From Solidesulfovibrio fructosivorans JJ] (GTDB lineage Bacteria; Desulfobacterota; Desulfovibrionia; Desulfovibrionales; Desulfovibrionaceae), in assembly GCF_000179555.1 (NCBI RefSeq), contig NZ_AECZ01000013.1, positions 59,136-123,135 of the forward strand: DNA of 64,000 bases, written 5' to 3'. Below the pieces are notes generated by a model. That model was not told the DNA's origin. It did not search any database and worked only from the letters and a program-made list of their open reading frames with translations. Positions 37,559-47,150 of the stretch are shown here, piece by piece. A program made the translations under genes and the position numbers. Position 1 is the first letter of the stretch. Every line of letters starts with the position of its first letter.

Positions 37559-39136
37559 ATGACGACGCAAAACGGATTTCCGGTGGTGACGACGCTGATC
37601 GTCCTGCCTTTGGTAGTCGCGGCGGCCTTGCTGGTGCTGCGGCGAAACGAGCGTACCGTGCGGCTTGTGACGCTTGGCGCGGGCATCCTCGAATGCCTGC
37701 TCGCGTTGCCGCTTCTGTCCTACGCGCCAAACGGACCGGCCTTTCAGTTCGTGGAGCAGGCGCCGTGGCTGCCGGCCCTTGGCATGACCTACCACATGGG
37801 CGTGGACGGCCTGAGCCTGTACATGATCCTTCTCACCGCCTTGATGCTGCCCCTGTGCGTCCTCGGTTCCTGGACGTACATCAGCAAGCGGGTCACCGAG
37901 TTCCACTTCTGCCTGCTGCTGATGACCTCGGCCTGTATCGGCGTGTTCGCGGCGCTCGACTTCGTGCTCTTCTACGTCTTCTGGGAGGCCATGCTCGTCC
38001 CCATGTACCTGCTCATCGCGGTCTGGGGCGGTCCGAGACGGCGCTACGCCTCCATCAAGTTCTTCCTCTACACCCTGGCCGGCTCGACGCTCTTGCTCGC
38101 GGCCATCGTGGCCTTCCGCCACGTCGGCGGCACCTTCTCCATTCCTGAGTTGATGGAGAAGAGCTACTCCTTCCGCTTCCAGATGTGGGCTTTCCTGGCC
38201 ATGGCCCTGGCCTTCGCCATCAAGGTCCCCATGTTCCCGTTCCATACCTGGCTGCCGGCCGCCCACGTCGAGGCCCCGGCCGCGGGCAGCGTGCTCCTGG
38301 CCGCGATCCTGCTCAAAATGGGCACCTACGGCTTCCTGCGCTTCTGCCTGCCCCTGACCCCGGCCGCCTCGGTCACGGCCGCGCCGGCCATGATCGCCAT
38401 CTCCATCGCCTCCATCATCTACGGCGGCTGCATCGCGCTCGGGCAGACCGACATCAAGAAGCTGATCGCCTACTCCTCCGTGGGCCATATGGGCTTCGTG
38501 ACGCTCGGCATCTTCCTTTTCAGCGTCAAAGGCGTCTCCGGGGCCATCCTCCAGATGCTCAACCACGGCATCACCACAGGCGGCCTGTTCATGATGGTCG
38601 GGCTTATCTACGAGCGCAGCCACAGCCGCGAGATCGCCGACAACCAGGGGCTCGGCAAATTCATGCCGGCCTTCATGTTTCTCTTCGGCGTCTTCTCCTT
38701 CTCGTCCCTGGCCTTTCCGGGCACCAACAGCTTCGTGGGGGAGATTCTGGTCCTGATCGGGGCCTTTTCCAACAATCCCTGGGTGGGCTTCGCCGCCGTG
38801 CCCGGGGCCATGCTCGCCGCCGCCTACATGCTGCGCCTGCTCCAGCGCGTGACCTGGGGCGAGCCGAGCGCCTTCAAGAAAAGCTGGCATGACCTTGGCG
38901 CGCGGGAGTGGGTGACGCTCATCCCGCTGGCCTTGCTCGTCTTCTACATCGGCCTGGCCCCGTCGTTGGCCATCAAGACCATCGAGCCCTCCATCGAGCG
39001 CGTGCTTTCCGTCATGCGCGAAAAGAATCAGGCCATGGGCTTGACCAGCGACATGAAGTTCGCCGAGCGCATGCGCCTTCCCGCGTCCATGACCGTGGCC
39101 ACCGCCACGGACGCCGTCCGCAAGGAGCTTCCATGA
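37559..39136 (+). CDS. nuoM: Complex I subunit NuoM
   Basis: The 525-residue antiporter-like subunit shows MTYHMGVDGLSLYMILLTA, VLFYVFWEAMLVPMYLLI (helix-5 Glu), KVPMFPFHTWLPAAHVEAP, the broken helix QTDIKKLIAYSSVGHMGFV and the lysine-glutamate features of NuoM. These residues form a proton channel in the membrane arm. AAAGGGAG precedes the start. It overlaps nuoN by four bases. Confidence 0.95.
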   Translation: MTTQNGFPVVTTLIVLPLVVAAALLVLRRNERTVRLVTLGAGILECLLALPLLSYAPNGPAFQFVEQAPWLPALGMTYHMGVDGLSLYMILLTALMLPLCVLGSWTYISKRVTEFHFCLLLMTSACIGVFAALDFVLFYVFWEAMLVPMYLLIAVWGGPRRRYASIKFFLYTLAGSTLLLAAIVAFRHVGGTFSIPELMEKSYSFRFQMWAFLAMALAFAIKVPMFPFHTWLPAAHVEAPAAGSVLLAAILLKMGTYGFLRFCLPLTPAASVTAAPAMIAISIASIIYGGCIALGQTDIKKLIAYSSVGHMGFVTLGIFLFSVKGVSGAILQMLNHGITTGGLFMMVGLIYERSHSREIADNQGLGKFMPAFMFLFGVFSFSSLAFPGTNSFVGEILVLIGAFSNNPWVGFAAVPGAMLAAAYMLRLLQRVTWGEPSAFKKSWHDLGAREWVTLIPLALLVFYIGLAPSLAIKTIEPSIERVLSVMREKNQAMGLTSDMKFAERMRLPASMTVATATDAVRKELP

Positions 39137-40533
39137 CCATCTTCAAACTGTTGCCGGAATTGTGGCTGCTTGGCATTGTCTGCGCCCTGTTCGTCGCCAG
39201 TGTGCGCGGCTCGCGCCGGGTGATGTCCTGGCTGCCCGTGGCCGCCGGAATCGGCGTGCTGGTCGCCGTGGCCGGACTCGGGGCCCGCGACGAGATGCTC
39301 TACGCCACCTACAAGCTGGACGCCCTGTCGCAGTTTTTCAAGCTCGCCATCGCCTTCGGCTTCGCGGTCGTGACCGGCATCGCCGCCGGGAAAAAGGACA
39401 GCCGGGACCTGACGCCGGACTACTTCATGCTGCTGGCGCTTTCGGCCTGGGGACTCATGCTCCTGGCCTCGTGCGTGGAGCTGGTCACGCTGTATCTGGC
39501 TTTGGAACTTTCCTCCTACAGCCTCTACGCCCTGATTCCGCTGCGCGGCCATGACCGGCGCGCGGCCGAGGCGGGCATCAAGTACATCCTTTTTGGCGCG
39601 GCGGTGACGGCCATCGCCCTGTTCGGCCTGTCCTACATCATGGCCGCCAAGCACACGACCTACATCGCCGCCTTGGCCGCCTCCTCCTGGAGCTTTGCCG
39701 ACGCGCCCCTGGCCGTGGTCGGGCTGACGCTTTTTCTGGCCGGCTTCTTCTACAAGCTGGCGCTGTTCCCGTTCCACTTCTGGTGCCCTGACGTCTACCA
39801 GGGAACGAAGAACGAGACGGCCGCCTACGTGGCCACCATTCCCAAGCTCGGCGCGGTGGTGGTGCTGGTGCGTCTGGCCGCCATCCTCACCCCGCACATG
39901 GAAGTGACCACCATCCTGGCCGTGCTCGGCGCTATCTCCATGACCGGCGGCAACCTGGCCGCCCTGGTCCAGCGCGACGTCAAGCGGCTGCTCGGCTACT
40001 CGTCCGTGGCCCACGCCGGCTACGTCATGCTGGGCCTTGCCGCCGGATCGGCGGCGGGGCTGGCCGCCTCGGCCTTTTACAGCCTGGCCTACATTCTGAT
40101 GAACCTGGCCGCCTTCTACGTCGTGTGCACCATGTCGAAGGACGGCGAGAATCCGAGCCTGGACGACCTCAACGGCCTGTACCACCGCGCGCCGGCCCTG
40201 GCCATGATCCTGGCCGTGGCCGCCTTCTCCCTGGTCGGCCTGCCGCCCACCGCCGGCTTTACCGGCAAGCTCTTCCTGCTCTCGGCCGCCTGGGATCAGG
40301 GATTCTACTGGCTGGTGATCGTGGCCGTGCTCAATACGGCCATCTCCATCTATTACTACCTGGGTCTGGTGCGCCACGCCTACACCGGCGAATCCGACGC
40401 TCCGGCCCTGGCCATCCCCAAGGGCACGCTGGTCTTTGGCGGCGTGCTGGCGGCGCTGGTGCTCCTGGCCGGCATCATCCCCGCGCCGCTGTATGACCTG
40501 GCGGCCATGGCCGGGACCCAGCTGCACCCCTAG
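39133..40533 (+). CDS. nuoN: Complex I subunit NuoN
   Basis: The 466-residue protein carries the NuoN pattern: LYLALELSSYSLYALIPL, AGIKYILFGAAVTAIALFG, FKLALFPFHFWCPDVYQGT-like motif (YKLALFPFHFWCPDVYQG), and DVKRLLGYSSVAHAGYVMLG. The start at 39133 overlaps the nuoM stop (ATGA). It completes the set of antiporter-like subunits, giving four in this operon rather than three. Confidence 0.95.
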   Translation: MTIFKLLPELWLLGIVCALFVASVRGSRRVMSWLPVAAGIGVLVAVAGLGARDEMLYATYKLDALSQFFKLAIAFGFAVVTGIAAGKKDSRDLTPDYFMLLALSAWGLMLLASCVELVTLYLALELSSYSLYALIPLRGHDRRAAEAGIKYILFGAAVTAIALFGLSYIMAAKHTTYIAALAASSWSFADAPLAVVGLTLFLAGFFYKLALFPFHFWCPDVYQGTKNETAAYVATIPKLGAVVVLVRLAAILTPHMEVTTILAVLGAISMTGGNLAALVQRDVKRLLGYSSVAHAGYVMLGLAAGSAAGLAASAFYSLAYILMNLAAFYVVCTMSKDGENPSLDDLNGLYHRAPALAMILAVAAFSLVGLPPTAGFTGKLFLLSAAWDQGFYWLVIVAVLNTAISIYYYLGLVRHAYTGESDAPALAIPKGTLVFGGVLAALVLLAGIIPAPLYDLAAMAGTQLHP

Positions 40534-40568
40534 GTGCGGCGGCAGTCAACGAAAGGAGGGAAAGGCGC

Positions 40569-40967
40569 ATGGTCTTTACCTGGTTTCAAGCGGCGATACT
40601 GCTCTTCTTCCTGGGCGGGGTGCTTTTTGCCGCCGGCCCGCTTCTGGCCGAGCTTTTCATCGCCCCCAAGGCCCACGGCGGCGCCCTGGCCGAGACCTAC
40701 GAATGCGGCGTGCCCACGCACGGCCCTTCCTGGGTCCGCTTCGGCATCAACTACTACTTCTACGCCCTGATCTTCTTGGCCTTCGAGGTGGACATCCTCT
40801 ACCTCTTCCCGGTCGCGGCCCTTTTCGCCAAGCCCCAGGGGGGTGTCGCGGCTATAAAGCTGCTGGTTTTTATCGCGGTGCTTGGCGCCGCCATCATCTA
40901 CTTCATGCGTAAGGGAGTGTTCACATGGCCCCGCAGAATCCAGGTTCGTGTTGCGCCCCGGCCGTAA
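40569..40967 (+). CDS. nuoA: Complex I subunit NuoA
   Basis: The 132-residue protein has three helices and the conserved motif [29 protein letters not shown] broken by the loop cysteine of NuoA/ND3, then [14 protein letters not shown] with acidic residues in the quinone-coupling region. AAAGGAGGGAAAGG precedes the ATG. It overlaps nuoB by 43 bases, which is unusually long and encodes a short basic tail. Confidence 0.95.
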   Translation: MVFTWFQAAILLFFLGGVLFAAGPLLAELFIAPKAHGGALAETYECGVPTHGPSWVRFGINYYFYALIFLAFEVDILYLFPVAALFAKPQGGVAAIKLLVFIAVLGAAIIYFMRKGVFTWPRRIQVRVAPRP

Positions 40968-41461
40968 ATACGGTCGATCCGGCGCTCGTCGCCACGCCTG
41001 CGGTCCAGAAGATCGTGGACGTGTGCCGGGCCATGTCCATCTGGCCCATGACCTTCGGTATCGCCTGTTGCGCCATCGAGATGATGGCCGTGGGCATGGC
41101 CCGGTTCGACATCGCGCGCTTCGGCGCGGAGGTCTTCCGGCCCTCGCCGCGCCAGTCCGACCTCATGATCGTGGCCGGCACGGTCAACAAGAAGCTCGCC
41201 CCGCTGGTGGTGCGTCTCTTCGAACAGATGCCCGCGCCGCGTTTCGTCATGGCCCTTGGCAACTGCGCCATTTCGGGCGGCCCCTTCAACATCGAGGGGC
41301 AGTATAACGTGGTCCAGGGTGTGGATACCCTCATCCCGGTCGACGTCTACGTGCCCGGCTGCCCGCCCCGTCCCGAGGGATTGCTGGAAGGCCTGTTCGC
41401 CATCCAGCAGAAGATGACCGGCCGGCGCTGGTGGCAGGTCCCCGCTGGAGGCGAACGATGA
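40925..41461 (+). CDS. nuoB: Complex I subunit NuoB (N2 cluster)
   Basis: The 178-residue protein binds the terminal cluster N2 that reduces quinone. All four cluster ligands are present: the tandem Cys48-Cys49 in [10 protein letters not shown], Cys114 in GNCAISGGP and Cys146 in VPGCPPRPE. An extra CC pair at residues 9-10 near the N-terminus is not part of the cluster. Its stop overlaps the nuoC start by four bases. Confidence 0.97.
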   Translation: MAPQNPGSCCAPAVNTVDPALVATPAVQKIVDVCRAMSIWPMTFGIACCAIEMMAVGMARFDIARFGAEVFRPSPRQSDLMIVAGTVNKKLAPLVVRLFEQMPAPRFVMALGNCAISGGPFNIEGQYNVVQGVDTLIPVDVYVPGCPPRPEGLLEGLFAIQQKMTGRRWWQVPAGGER

Positions 41462-42012
41462 ACCAGGCCCTTCTCGAAAAACTCCATCCGGCCTGCTCCG
41501 CGCCCCTGGATTTTGCCGCCACGGGCTGCGTGTTCTCCGTCACCCTGACGGCGGAAACCGTCCACGACGCCGTGGCCGTGCTCTTCGCCGAAGGCTACCT
41601 GCTCGAGGACGTCATGGCCTCCGACCTGGAAGAGGGCTTCGAGGTGGCCTACCACCTGAGCCTTCTCGACGGGGCCAACCGCATCGTGCTGCGCCTGACC
41701 GTGCCCCACGACAACCCCACGGTGCCGACGGTGACCGACATCTTCACCGGAGCCGACTGGCACGAGCGGGAATGTTTCGATTTTTACGGCATCATCTTTT
41801 CCGGCCATCCGAACCTGCACCACCTGCTTCTCCCTGAGGACAGCGACATCGCGCCGCTGGTCAAAACGGAGAAGGCTCGCAAGTCCCTGGCCGATCTCGT
41901 GCCGCTTTCCTATCTCGTCGACTGCGGGCTGGCCGAGCCCGAGCCCGAGCCCAAGGAAAAGGCCAAACCCGCGCCGGCGGCCCCCAAAGCCGTCAAGGAC
42001 GCCCAGGGCTAG
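41458..42012 (+). CDS. nuoC: Complex I subunit NuoC
   Basis: The 184-residue hydrophilic subunit has the NuoC signature [20 protein letters not shown] followed by LHHLLLPED, near the C-terminus. A Pro/Ala/Lys-rich tail follows. It is a separate gene from nuoD, not fused as in enterobacteria. The start overlaps the nuoB stop (ATGA). It forms part of the peripheral arm next to NuoD. Confidence 0.93.
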   Translation: MNQALLEKLHPACSAPLDFAATGCVFSVTLTAETVHDAVAVLFAEGYLLEDVMASDLEEGFEVAYHLSLLDGANRIVLRLTVPHDNPTVPTVTDIFTGADWHERECFDFYGIIFSGHPNLHHLLLPEDSDIAPLVKTEKARKSLADLVPLSYLVDCGLAEPEPEPKEKAKPAPAAPKAVKDAQG

Positions 42013-42020
42013 GAGGACGC

Positions 42021-43178
42021 ATGCAAGCCTTCGATCCGAATTCCTTGCGGGGCGATCTCGTCTCCGCGCGGTTCGAGCCCGGACCGACCGAGGACAAGCT
42101 CGTTTTGAGCCTGGGGCCGCAGCATCCCTCCACGCACGGCGTGTTGCGCATCATGCTCGAACTCGACGGCGAGTACATTGTGCGCGCCGAACCGGTGCTC
42201 GGCTACATCCACCGCATGCACGAGTGGATGGCAGAACAAAAGACCTACATGCAGTTCATGCCCAACATGGGCCGGGTGGACTATCTCCATCCCATGGCCT
42301 GGAACTGGGCCTGGGCCGGCGCGGTGGAGCGCCTGATGGGGCTTGAGGTCCCGGAGCGCGCCGAATACATCCGCGTGGCCGTGACGGAGCTTAACCGCAT
42401 CAGCTCGCATCTGCTCTGGTGGGGCGCCTATCTCCTCGACCTCGGGGCGTTTACCCCCATCATGTACGCTTTCGACGATCGCGAGCAGATCCTCGACATC
42501 CTCCAGGACGTCACGGGTTCGCGCCTGACCTATTCCTACTTCACAATCGGCGGGGTGTACGGCGACGTTCCGGCCGACTTCGCCTCGCGCTGCCTGGCCT
42601 TCACCAGGCGTCTGCGGTCGCGGCTGCCCATGTACCGCGATCTGGTCACGGACAACGTGATCCTGCGCGGGCGTTGCGAAGGCATCGGTGTGATGGACGT
42701 GGAGCTGGCCCGCCGCTACGGCGCCACCGGCCCCGTGATCCGCGGCTCGGGCGCGCCCGTGGACACCCGCCGGGCCGAGCCCTACGGCGTCTACAACCGT
42801 TTCGATTTCCGCATCCCGAACTACCCCGAGGGCGACGCCATGGCCCGCTACATGGTGCGTCTCGATGAGCTGGTCACGAGCTGCGACATCATCGACCAGG
42901 CCGTCCAGGATCTGCCCGAGGGCCCGATCCAGACCAAGGTCGCCAAGACCCTCAAGCCCCCCAAGGGCGAGGCCTCTTTCGCCGTGGAAGGCGCGCGCGG
43001 CAAGATCCTCATCCACGTGCGCTCCGACGGCGGCCCCAAGCCCTATCGGGTGAAGCTGCGCGCCCCGGGCTTTACCAATCTGAACGTCTTCAGCGAGCTG
43101 GCCGAGGGCACGCTCCTGGCCGACGCGGTGTCCATTCTGGGCAGCCTTGACCTTGTCATCCCGGAGATCGACCGATGA
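42021..43178 (+). CDS. nuoD: Complex I subunit NuoD (quinone-binding)
   Basis: The 385-residue protein has LSLGPQHPSTHGVLRIMLEL with the quinone-site His, followed by GYIHRMHEWMAEQKTY, NRISSHLLWWGAYLLDLG and the C-terminal PEIDR end typical of NuoD (family end is GEVDR). It is homologous to hydrogenase large subunits but lacks the NiFe ligands. It lies 8 bp after nuoC and overlaps nuoH by four bases. Confidence 0.97.
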   Translation: MQAFDPNSLRGDLVSARFEPGPTEDKLVLSLGPQHPSTHGVLRIMLELDGEYIVRAEPVLGYIHRMHEWMAEQKTYMQFMPNMGRVDYLHPMAWNWAWAGAVERLMGLEVPERAEYIRVAVTELNRISSHLLWWGAYLLDLGAFTPIMYAFDDREQILDILQDVTGSRLTYSYFTIGGVYGDVPADFASRCLAFTRRLRSRLPMYRDLVTDNVILRGRCEGIGVMDVELARRYGATGPVIRGSGAPVDTRRAEPYGVYNRFDFRIPNYPEGDAMARYMVRLDELVTSCDIIDQAVQDLPEGPIQTKVAKTLKPPKGEASFAVEGARGKILIHVRSDGGPKPYRVKLRAPGFTNLNVFSELAEGTLLADAVSILGSLDLVIPEIDR

Positions 43179-44167
43179 ACATGGACATGCTTTTAAGCCT
43201 CGATTATCCGCTGACGCGGCTGGTCATCGGCCTGCTGTGCCTCTTTGCCTTCATCGGCTTAAACGGCCTGGTGCTGGTCTGGGTCGAGCGCAAGGTGGCC
43301 GGCCATTGCCAATACCGGCCTGGGCCCCTGCACGTCGGTCCCCATGGCCTGCTCCAGCCGCTGGTCGACGCGCTCAAGCTCATGGGCAAGCAGCTCGTGT
43401 CCCCGGCCCGCTGCGACAAGGTCCTTTTCTGGACCGCGCCGCTTCTGGCCTTCGCCCCGGTGACCATCTGCCTGCTGCCGCTGCCCTATGGCCCCAACCT
43501 GACGACCATTCCGCTCAACCTCGGGCTGGTGCTCATCCTGGCCTTTTCCGGGCTTGGCGTGCTGTCGTTGATTCTGGCCGGCTGGGGCTCCAACAACAAG
43601 TTCGGCCTGCTCGGCGCGGCCCGTTCCGTGGCCCAGTCCGTGGCCTACGAGGTGCCGCTGCTCCTGTCGGTCATGGCCGTGGCCCTGACCGCCGGGTCGC
43701 TCGACCTCTACACCATCTCGGCCCAGCAGGGCGGCTGGCCCTGGCAGTGGTACGGCGTCAAAAACCCCCTGGCCTTTTTCATCTTCCTGATCTGCGCCGT
43801 GGCCGAGACCAACCGCGCCCCCTTCGACCTGCCGGAAGCCGAATCGGAACTCACGGCCGGCTTCCACACGGAATATTCTGGCATGGGCTTCGGCCTTTTC
43901 TTCCTGGCCGAATACGCCAACATGATCGTGGTCGCGGGCGTTGCCGCCGCGCTGTTCCTGGGCGGCTGGCAAGGACCGTTTCTGCCCGGCGTGTGGTGGT
44001 TTCTGGTCAAGATCTACTGCGTGCTCTTCTTCATCATCTGGCTGCGTTGGACGTATCCGCGCGTGCGCTTCGACCAGCTTCTTAACCTCAGCTGGAAGTG
44101 GCTCACGCCCCTGGCGCTGATCGACCTTGCCCTGACCGTGGTCGTCGTGACGGGATTTGGAGGCTGA
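43175..44167 (+). CDS. nuoH: Complex I subunit NuoH
   Basis: The 330-residue membrane protein links peripheral and membrane arms. Motifs: VLVWVERKVAGHCQYRPGP, ADALKL-type loop (VDALKLMGKQL), RSVAQSVAYEVPLLLSVM and AETNRAPFDLPEAESELTAG, then FHTEYSGMGFGLFFLAEY. All the acidic loop residues of the E-channel region appear intact. It precedes nuoI by one base. Confidence 0.97.
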   Translation: MNMDMLLSLDYPLTRLVIGLLCLFAFIGLNGLVLVWVERKVAGHCQYRPGPLHVGPHGLLQPLVDALKLMGKQLVSPARCDKVLFWTAPLLAFAPVTICLLPLPYGPNLTTIPLNLGLVLILAFSGLGVLSLILAGWGSNNKFGLLGAARSVAQSVAYEVPLLLSVMAVALTAGSLDLYTISAQQGGWPWQWYGVKNPLAFFIFLICAVAETNRAPFDLPEAESELTAGFHTEYSGMGFGLFFLAEYANMIVVAGVAAALFLGGWQGPFLPGVWWFLVKIYCVLFFIIWLRWTYPRVRFDQLLNLSWKWLTPLALIDLALTVVVVTGFGG

Positions 44168-44168
44168 C

Positions 44169-44723
44169 ATGTCGCAACTTTCGCAACTTATCGGGGAAGC
44201 CTACACGGGGCTTAAAAGCCTGGTCATCGGGCTTGGCGTGACGGGCAAGGCGCTGTGCGAGCCCGGCGTGACCGTGATCTATCCCAAAGAGGAAGTGGAC
44301 AACCTGGCCACCTTTCGCGGCCATGTGGAGCTGATCGGCAAGGACGAGGACCCGGCCGTGGCGCGTTGCGTGGCTTGCGGGGCCTGCGTCAAGGCCTGCC
44401 CGTCGAACTGCATCTCGGTGCTGTGCCCTGTGCCGGTCAAGGAAGGCGAGGCGGACACGGGTAAGCTGGGGCCCGCGCCCCAAAAGGGCAGCAAGACGCC
44501 GGCCAAGTTCATCGTCGATTTCTCGCTTTGCAGCCTGTGCGGCCAATGTGCCCGGGCCTGCCCGGTGGATTCGCTGCGCTTTTGCCACGACGCCTACATG
44601 GTGGCCTTTGACCGCAAGGCGTTCGAGTTTGAGTTGGTTTCCCGGCTGCGCGAGCAGGCGGCGGATGCTGCTCCGGGCAGCGCGGTAAAGGACGCCGAAA
44701 CGGCCGATACCCCGGCGGCGTAA
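44169..44723 (+). CDS. nuoI: Complex I subunit NuoI (two 4Fe-4S clusters)
   Basis: The 184-residue ferredoxin-like subunit carries clusters N6a and N6b: CVACGACVKACPSNC (Cys67-Cys81) and CSLCGQCARACPVD (Cys121-Cys131). The ATG at 44169 is chosen because GGAG is six bases before it. It is the last gene of the operon. The missing NuoE, NuoF and NuoG would normally bring electrons from NADH, so NuoI or a soluble ferredoxin probably receives electrons directly. Confidence 0.96.
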   Translation: MSQLSQLIGEAYTGLKSLVIGLGVTGKALCEPGVTVIYPKEEVDNLATFRGHVELIGKDEDPAVARCVACGACVKACPSNCISVLCPVPVKEGEADTGKLGPAPQKGSKTPAKFIVDFSLCSLCGQCARACPVDSLRFCHDAYMVAFDRKAFEFELVSRLREQAADAAPGSAVKDAETADTPAA

Positions 44724-44765
44724 TGCCGACGCGGGAGCGCGTTTCGGATTGACTGCGACGTTATG

Positions 44766-44798
44766 GCGCTCGTGGCTGCGGCCGCGGGCGCTTTTTTT
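44766..44798 (+). terminator. Intrinsic terminator of the complex I operon
   Basis: GCGCTCGTGGC and GCCGCGGGCGC form an eleven-bp stem (two G-T pairs) with loop TGCG, then a run of seven T, 43 bp after the nuoI stop. Confidence 0.88.
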
Positions 44799-44857
44799 AT
44801 GCGTTTCTGACGGCGGAGCACCCGCGCGGGCAAGCGCGGCAACACAGGAGAGAGCCC

Positions 44858-45790
44858 ATGCCGGAGTTCGTTGTTCCAGGCCTCGAAGACCTCGACGCCT
44901 GTCTGCAAACGCCCCCGCATATCGCCCGGACGGCGAAGGGGGCGGTGGAATATGCCGAGCGCGGCCGGGGCGCGCCGCTTTTGTGCGTCCACGGCGGCCC
45001 GGGCGGCTATGACCAGGGAATGCTGCTTGGCGAGCTTTTTCGCGTCAACGGATTTCGCGTCATCGGCGTATCGCGGCCCGGGTACCTGGGCACGCCCCTG
45101 GCAACCGGCGCGACGCCCGAGGCGCAGGCCGACGCGTTGGCCGCGCTGCTCGACGTCCTCGGTTTAGACCGGGTTGCCGTGCTTGGCGCTTCGGCCGGCG
45201 GACCGCCGGCCTACATGCTGGCCGCGCGCCATCCCGACCGGGTGGCGGCGCTCATCCAGGTCGATTCGGTCAGCCGGACCTATGCCATAAAGGCTTCGCC
45301 CCTGGCCCGGAAGATTTTCGTCACTGACATGGGGCTGCGGCTGACGGCCTTTTTTACCGACCATTTCCCCAAATCCGCCCTGGAGGGGCTGCTCGGCGAG
45401 GAAAGCACCCTGGACGCCGCGACGCTCAAGGAGCGCGTGCGCCATGTGCTGGCCGACCCGCTCAAGCGGGAGCTGTTCGTCCGCATGGTCCACACCTTTG
45501 CCGACCGTTTTCCCGAACGCGAGGAGGGCGTGCGAAACGATCTGGCCCAGTATGCCGCCATCGGAGAGCTGCCCTTGGCCGGGATATCCTGTCCGACGCT
45601 CGTCATGCACGGCGACGTGGACAACGACGTGGACCCCGGCGACGCCGTCTATGCGGCCGGGGCCATTCCCGGCGCGCGCCTGGAGTGGATCAGGTCCGGG
45701 TCGCACCTGGCCTTCTGGCTGGCCGACGAGGCCGCGGCCGCGCAGCGCACGGCCGTGGCCTGGCTTAAGGAGCAAATGGAAAGGGATTAG
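44858..45790 (+). CDS. Alpha/beta hydrolase
   Basis: The 310-residue protein has the oxyanion motif LLCVHGGPGG (residues 45-50) and nucleophile elbow LGASAGG (Ser112), a DVDNDVDP acidic segment and a C-terminal SGSHLAFW histidine, giving a full triad. The HGGPGG form resembles proline iminopeptidase and C-C hydrolase-like enzymes. AGGAGAG precedes the ATG. Its end overlaps the end of the convergent flavoprotein gene by four bases. Substrate unknown. Confidence 0.85.
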   Translation: MPEFVVPGLEDLDACLQTPPHIARTAKGAVEYAERGRGAPLLCVHGGPGGYDQGMLLGELFRVNGFRVIGVSRPGYLGTPLATGATPEAQADALAALLDVLGLDRVAVLGASAGGPPAYMLAARHPDRVAALIQVDSVSRTYAIKASPLARKIFVTDMGLRLTAFFTDHFPKSALEGLLGEESTLDAATLKERVRHVLADPLKRELFVRMVHTFADRFPEREEGVRNDLAQYAAIGELPLAGISCPTLVMHGDVDNDVDPGDAVYAAGAIPGARLEWIRSGSHLAFWLADEAAAAQRTAVAWLKEQMERD

Positions 45791-47148
45791 GGGAAGATCT
45801 TGCCCGGGTTCATGACGCCCCGGGGGTCGAACAGGCGTTTTATGCTTTTTTGCAGGGCGATGGAGCGGGGGGAAAGCTCCATGTCGAGAAAGGGCTTTTT
45901 GGCCAGGCCGATGCCGTGCTCGCCGGACATGGTGCCGCCGAGTTCGAGGACGATGGCCACAAGTTCGCGCAAAAGCGTCAGGCCGCGCTCGCGGCTGCCG
46001 TCCTCGCCGGTGACGTTGACGTGGATGTTGCCGTCGCCGGCATGGCCGAAGGCGTACACCGTCATGCCGAAGCGCTGCCCGAGCCCGGGCAGGCGGGCCA
46101 CCAGCTCCGGGATGCGGGCGATCGGCACCACCGTGTCGTCGGAAAGGTACACCGGCGCGCTTTCGTGGATGCGCGTGGAGGTCTGGCGGCGGATGTCCCA
46201 GAGCTTTTCGCGCCTAGCGGCGTCGTCGGCCGGCATGAGGGCCAGGGCTCCGGCGTCGCGGCAGATGGCGGCGATGCGGGCGATGTCCCTGGCCGCCTCG
46301 TCCGGGTCGCCGTCGGCTTCGAGCAACAGCAGTGTCGGTTCGCCGTCCGGAAGCGCCAAGGGCAACAGTTCCTCCACGAGCCCCAGGCAGGCCCGGTCCA
46401 TGAACTCCACGGCCGAGGGCGTGATGCCGCTGGTCATGATGGCGGACACGGTGGTCACGGCGGCGCGGGCGTCGGCGAAAAGCGCGGCGACCGCCCGCAC
46501 CTCGCGCGGATGGGGAATGAGCTTGACGGTAAGCTCGGTGATGACGCCAAGGGTGCCTTCCGAACCGATGAGCAGCCCGCTCAGGTCGTAGCCCACCACC
46601 CCTTTGCGCGTGGCCACGCCCGTCTCGAGGATTTCCCCGTCCGGCAGCACGCAGGTCGCGCCGAGCACATAGTCCCGGGTGACGCCGTATTTGACGCAGG
46701 CCGGACCGCCGGCATTGGTGGCGGCGTTGCCGCCCATGGTGGAGGTGGCCAGGCTCGCCGGGTCGGGGGGATAGAAAAGGCCGGTTTCGGCAGCGGCGTC
46801 GCGAAGTGTCTTGGTGATCACTCCCGGCTCGACCACGGCGATAAGGTTGGCCGTATCGATGGCGAGGATCCGGTCCATGGCCGTGGTCGCCACCACCACG
46901 CCGCCGGCTGTGGCCACGCTGCCGGCGCAAAGCCCGGTGCCGGCCCCGCGCGGGGTCACGGCAAAGCCGTGGCGATCGGCCAGCTGCAGCAGGCGGCTGA
47001 TCTCGTCGGCGTTTCGCGGGAAAAAAACGGCTTCGGGCGCGGCGGCAATGCCCGAGTCATCGGTCGCGGCCCCACCCAGCGCTTCGGGGTCCGTGCGAAA
47101 GCCCGGCCCCAGCTCGCGGGCCAGGGCGTCAAGCAGCGCAACGTCCAC
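45787..47148 (-). CDS. FAD-linked oxidase, glycolate oxidase/D-lactate dehydrogenase (GlcD) family
   Basis: The 453-residue flavoprotein has the PCMH-type FAD domain with VTPRGAGTGLCAGSVATAGG, MGGNAATNAGG and GLLIGSEGTLGVITELTVKL, and the C-terminal substrate region with VYAFGHAGDGNIHVN and MSGEHGIGLAKKPFL. It oxidises a D-2-hydroxyacid. The start is GTG at 47148, with AAGGATT seven bases upstream; the codon is two bases after the permease stop, implying translational coupling with the ABC operon. No GlcE or GlcF Fe-S partner is adjacent, so the electron acceptor is unknown. Confidence 0.88.
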   Translation of the reverse strand: MDVALLDALARELGPGFRTDPEALGGAATDDSGIAAAPEAVFFPRNADEISRLLQLADRHGFAVTPRGAGTGLCAGSVATAGGVVVATTAMDRILAIDTANLIAVVEPGVITKTLRDAAAETGLFYPPDPASLATSTMGGNAATNAGGPACVKYGVTRDYVLGATCVLPDGEILETGVATRKGVVGYDLSGLLIGSEGTLGVITELTVKLIPHPREVRAVAALFADARAAVTTVSAIMTSGITPSAVEFMDRACLGLVEELLPLALPDGEPTLLLLEADGDPDEAARDIARIAAICRDAGALALMPADDAARREKLWDIRRQTSTRIHESAPVYLSDDTVVPIARIPELVARLPGLGQRFGMTVYAFGHAGDGNIHVNVTGEDGSRERGLTLLRELVAIVLELGGTMSGEHGIGLAKKPFLDMELSPRSIALQKSIKRLFDPRGVMNPGKIFP

Positions 47149-47150
47149 GG

